A stretch of DNA of 44,534 nt from Thermodesulfovibrionales bacterium (lineage in GTDB: Bacteria > Nitrospirota > Thermodesulfovibrionia > Thermodesulfovibrionales > SM23-35). Position numbers and translations under genes: made by a program. A model generated the notes under the pieces. That model had not been told where the DNA came from and made no database searches. It saw only the letters and a program-made list of their open reading frames with translations. The stretch lies in the NCBI GenBank assembly GCA_020062205.1, contig JAGUWT010000248.1:1-44534 (forward strand), in the 5' to 3' direction. Below, piece after piece: positions 42,197 through 44,534 of this stretch (the stretch's first letter is position 1; each line of letters opens with the position of its first letter).

Positions 42197-43408
42197 CTAA
42201 GGTGCAAGTTCAGTAAATACCTGGTTTACTTTTTCTATCACATATCTCACTTCTTCATTTTTCATGGATGGATAAACAGGGATACTTATTTCTCTTTGAT
42301 AAAAATCTTCTGCTACATGACATAAACCCTTTTTGTATCCCAGTTCTTTATAATAAGGCTGCCAGTAAACAGGTATATAATGAACTTGAACGCCGAATCC
42401 CTTTTCTCTCAATTTTGAAAATATCTCTTGCTTATTATCCTTGTAATTATCTTTTAATCGTATCGGATAGAGATGGTACGAGGAACAAGCGTAGTCTTTT
42501 TCAACGGGAATATCGAAATAAGGATTTCCCTTGAAAGCTCGATTATAAAAATCGGCTATTGCTCTTCTCTTTTCTACGAATGAATCAAGTTTTTTGAGCT
42601 GTGATATACCGAGAGCAGCCTGGATATCTGTCATTCGGTAATTATAACCTAAATATTGCATTTCGTAGTGCCAATCGCCTATTAACCGTGAATCGTGAAT
42701 CGTGAATCGTGATCTGTCTTTAGTGATGCCGTGATTTCTGAACATCAGGAGCTTTTCATAATAATCTTTATTATTCGTGAGGACTGCACCGCCTTCACCG
42801 GTTGTAATATGTTTAACCGGATGGAAGCTTAATACAGTCATATCCGAGTGCTGACAGCTTCCTATTTTTATCCACTTTTTAGTTTCTGGCTGATGGCTGA
42901 TAGCTGAAGGCTGATAGCTGTATCTCGCTCCCAGTGCATGACAGGCATCTTCAACAACAAAAAGTTTATTTTTTTTAGCAATCTCAGAGATTTTTTCTAA
43001 ATCAACCGTGTGTCCTGTGTAGTGAACAGGAACAAGTAGTTTTGTCTTCTTTGTAATCTTTTCCTCGATCTTACGTGCATCTATATTCCCCGTATCTTTT
43101 TCCACATCGGTAAAAACCGGTTTTGTTCCTAAATATAAGCCTGCATTGGCAGTCGCAACGAAAGTAATTGGACTTGTAATAAATTCATCGCCTTTTTGCA
43201 ATCCTAAGGATAAATATGCTCCATGAAGGGCAGAGGTACCTGAACTAAAAACAACGGAATATTTGGAACCACAATATTCGGCTAATTTTTCTTCAAATTC
43301 TAATATCTTGGGACCTTGGGTAAGCCAATCTGATTTTAATACCTTAACAACCTCTTCTATGTCCGAATCATCTATCCATTGATGTCCGTAAGGGATAAAT
43401 TCTGGCAT
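42197..43408 (-). CDS. pseC: PseC-like UDP-4-keto-sugar aminotransferase
   Basis: A 403-residue DegT-family enzyme: GTSALHGAYLSLGL, ITFVATANAGLYLG, the PLP-binding Asp in VVEDACHALGA and the Schiff-base Lys K199 in SFHPVKHITTGEGG. GYNYRMTDIQAALGISQL is typical of PseC. It transaminates the 4-keto product of the PseB-like enzyme, whose stop is 3 bp upstream. Two loops are unusual: residues about 162-175 and 232-240 are encoded by 7-bp-periodic repeats (42883-42924 and 42688-42715) and have no counterpart in the typical PseC pattern. Both lie outside the catalytic blocks and keep the frame, so the enzyme may remain active. Confidence 0.88.
   Translation of the reverse strand: MPEFIPYGHQWIDDSDIEEVVKVLKSDWLTQGPKILEFEEKLAEYCGSKYSVVFSSGTSALHGAYLSLGLQKGDEFITSPITFVATANAGLYLGTKPVFTDVEKDTGNIDARKIEEKITKKTKLLVPVHYTGHTVDLEKISEIAKKNKLFVVEDACHALGARYSYQPSAISHQPETKKWIKIGSCQHSDMTVLSFHPVKHITTGEGGAVLTNNKDYYEKLLMFRNHGITKDRSRFTIHDSRLIGDWHYEMQYLGYNYRMTDIQAALGISQLKKLDSFVEKRRAIADFYNRAFKGNPYFDIPVEKDYACSSYHLYPIRLKDNYKDNKQEIFSKLREKGFGVQVHYIPVYWQPYYKELGYKKGLCHVAEDFYQREISIPVYPSMKNEEVRYVIEKVNQVFTELAP
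42688..42715. repeat. Heptanucleotide repeat inside the PseC-like gene (site 1)
   Basis: Plus strand GTGAATC three times followed by GTGATCT, perfect 7-bp periodicity. It encodes the loop S-R-F-T-I-H-D-S-R after HGITKD in the aminotransferase. The preceding bases AACC and following GTCTTT return to ordinary coding sequence. Confidence 0.9.
42883..42924. repeat. Heptanucleotide repeat inside the PseC-like gene (site 2)
   Basis: Plus-strand 7-mers TTTCTGG, CTGATGG, CTGATAG, CTGAAGG, CTGATAG, CTGTATC. On the coding strand they give the loop Y-S-Y-Q-P-S-A-I-S-H-Q-P-E-T between ALGAR and the conserved SDMTV block. The unit differs from site 1 but the 7-bp period is the same. Confidence 0.88.
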
Positions 43409-43411
43409 TTC

Positions 43412-44395
43412 CTACTCAATTCTTATATCTTTAATCATTTCTTTCAGTTCATCAACTGGTAACCATTTGTTGTTATTATCGCTTGTATATTCGTATTCAT
43501 CTGGTAGTGGGTTTCCATTATACCGAGCTTCAAAATTCCAGTATGGAAAATTGGGCTGGATAACAAAAAAATCGCCTGCATCAATAGTCCTTCTTGCTTC
43601 ATCTTTTGATATTAATACTTCGTGCACCTTCTCACCTGGTCTTATGCCGATAACTTCTATTCTACATTCAGGACAAATAACTTTTGCGAGATCTACAATC
43701 TTCATACTGGGAATTTTGGGAACGAAAATTTCGCCTCCGTGCATCATTTCGATACATTTAATCACAAACTCTACTCCTTGCTCTAATGTAATCCAGAAGC
43801 GAGTCATTCTGGGGTCAGTAATAGGCAAACCACCATTTTGTTTGTATTTTAAAAAAAATGGTATCACACTTCCTCTGCTTCCCACAACATTACCGTACCT
43901 GACAACACTAAATTTGGTTTTCCCACCGGCATAAGAATTACCTGTTACAAACAGCTTTTCAGCACAGAGTTTGGTGGCACCATATAGATTAATTGGATTT
44001 ACCGCTTTATCAGTACTAACAAAAATGACCTTTTTAACATCACTATCGATAGCAGCATCTATAATATTCTGTGCCCCGATGATATTAGTTTCAACTGCCT
44101 CGAAAGGATTATACTCCAAAGCAGGGACTTGCTTAAGGGCTGCCGTATGGATTACGTAATCGACACCATAAAATCCCCTGTAAAGCCTATCTTTACTTCT
44201 TATATCGCCAATGAAGTACCGTATACATGGGTAATCCTTTTCGTTAAAAATCTGCTGCATTTCATACTGCTTTAACTCATCACGGCTAAAAATAATAAGC
44301 TTTTTGGGCTTATAGCTTTTTAGGATAATTTCTGTACACTTTTTACCAAATGAGCCTGTCCCACCTGTGATTAAAATTACTTTATCATTAAGCAT
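43412..44395 (-). CDS. pseB: PseB-like UDP-N-acetylglucosamine 4,6-dehydratase (inverting)
   Basis: A 327-residue extended SDR: ILITGGTGSFGKKCTEIIL, HTAALKQVPALEYNP, the catalytic D129-K130 in VSTDKAVNP and Y138-GAT-K142, then VRYGNVVGSRGSVIPFF and GIRPGEKVHEVL. These are the FlaA1/PseB hallmarks, and the length fits the soluble short form. It removes water from UDP-GlcNAc and inverts C5, the first step of pseudaminic acid synthesis. AAGGAG lies 5 nt before the ATG. It is the first gene of the nonulosonate operon visible here. Confidence 0.93.
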   Translation of the reverse strand: MLNDKVILITGGTGSFGKKCTEIILKSYKPKKLIIFSRDELKQYEMQQIFNEKDYPCIRYFIGDIRSKDRLYRGFYGVDYVIHTAALKQVPALEYNPFEAVETNIIGAQNIIDAAIDSDVKKVIFVSTDKAVNPINLYGATKLCAEKLFVTGNSYAGGKTKFSVVRYGNVVGSRGSVIPFFLKYKQNGGLPITDPRMTRFWITLEQGVEFVIKCIEMMHGGEIFVPKIPSMKIVDLAKVICPECRIEVIGIRPGEKVHEVLISKDEARRTIDAGDFFVIQPNFPYWNFEARYNGNPLPDEYEYTSDNNNKWLPVDELKEMIKDIRIE

Positions 44396-44438
44396 AGCAT
44401 CTCCTTATTGTATTGAAAACCTTTATATGGAAAACCAT

Positions 44439-44456
44439 CCTCAAAGAATTTTGAGG
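44439..44456 (-). other. Short inverted repeat at the end of the right-edge gene
   Basis: CCTCAAA-GAAT-TTTGAGG, a seven-pair stem with a four-base loop, overlapping the stop codon of the partial frame at 44441. No clear T-run follows on the minus strand, so terminator function is doubtful; it may modulate the downstream pseB leader. Confidence 0.35.
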
Positions 44457-44534
44457 TTAGACTTTTCAAAGTGATATTTTACAGTTTTCCCCTCATTTGA
44501 CATTGCCTGTCTTTCCAAAGCTCTTACAGTACCA
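44441..44534 (-). CDS. Possible C-terminus of an unidentified gene cut by the window edge
   Basis: An open frame of 30 codons enters from the right edge and ends with TGA at 44441-44443: GTVRALERQAMSNEGKTV then KYHFEKSNLKIL. I do not recognise it. It lies 45 bp upstream of the PseB-like gene on the same strand, so it could be the previous gene of the operon. Length is too short for a firm call. Confidence 0.35.
   Translation of the reverse strand, partial: GTVRALERQAMSNEGKTVKYHFEKSNLKIL

Overview
The window is one long surface-polysaccharide locus. Every convincing gene, intact or broken, lies on the minus strand, so gene order below follows transcription from high to low coordinates. Base composition is mostly AT-rich, with a clearly GC-richer island at about 21.8-24.3 kb and intermediate composition over the ABC transporter. 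Lipid-linked glycan enzymes, a Wzm/Wzt exporter and an O-antigen ligase/polymerase-type protein point to a Gram-negative-type bacterium. The phylum cannot be fixed from this sequence; Nitrospirota, deltaproteobacterial lineages and anammox planctomycetes are guesses only.

Layout. (1) 44.5-30.9 kb: a nonulosonate (pseudaminic/legionaminic-like) operon. It holds PseB- and PseC-like enzymes, a dead DUF433/DUF5615 toxin-antitoxin pair with a C-terminal PseC fragment, a NeuB-family synthase, an SpsF-type cytidylyltransferase, a class III aminotransferase, an aldo/keto reductase, a PseG-like hydrolase, two methyltransferases, an ATP-grasp ligase, an IolB-like isomerase and two short-chain dehydrogenases. 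(2) 30.9-27.0 kb: a second toxin-antitoxin island (hicBA plus an antitoxin with a truncated PIN toxin) between a 5' remnant and an intact copy of a GH57-like gene, then N-terminal stubs of a Wzx flippase and a B12-binding radical SAM protein. (3) 26.9-24.3 kb: Wzm and Wzt, separated by a four-helix-bundle gene. (4) 24.2-19.5 kb: a GC-rich C-methyl-sugar cassette (C-methyltransferase, cupin, SDR), then an AT-rich GMD-like SDR and a glycosyltransferase. (5) 19.3-17.2 kb: an ISL3-family element, an IS3 remnant and a broken GT4 gene. (6) 17.2-9.1 kb: a GT-B enzyme, three inverting-type GT2 enzymes, a ligase/polymerase, a sulfotransferase, a membrane GT2 and a YdcF protein. (7) 9.1-0 kb: a second four-helix-bundle gene, a pseudogenised phosphoglycosyl transferase (PGT), a GT2, a methyltransferase, an intact PGT, an orphan E1 alpha/beta pair with a DegT aminotransferase, a methyltransferase, and a PGT fused to a WbpM/FlaA1-type dehydratase cut by the window edge.

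How it works together (inference): several nucleotide-sugar pathways (nonulosonate, C-methylated deoxysugar, possibly a two-carbon-branched sugar) feed glycosyltransferases that build a lipid-linked glycan started by the PGTs, further changed by methylation and sulfation, and exported by Wzm/Wzt. The truncated Wzx, the extra PGTs and the broken GTs suggest a locus repeatedly rebuilt by module exchange.

The most unusual signal is a family of degenerate 7-bp-periodic repeats. They bracket both four-helix-bundle genes in inverted orientation and also appear inside the coding sequence of the PseC-like aminotransferase, in frame, at two positions. Outside the IS region, no stretch over 300 bases lacks an annotated gene, remnant or repeat. 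No tRNA, rRNA or CRISPR array was seen.
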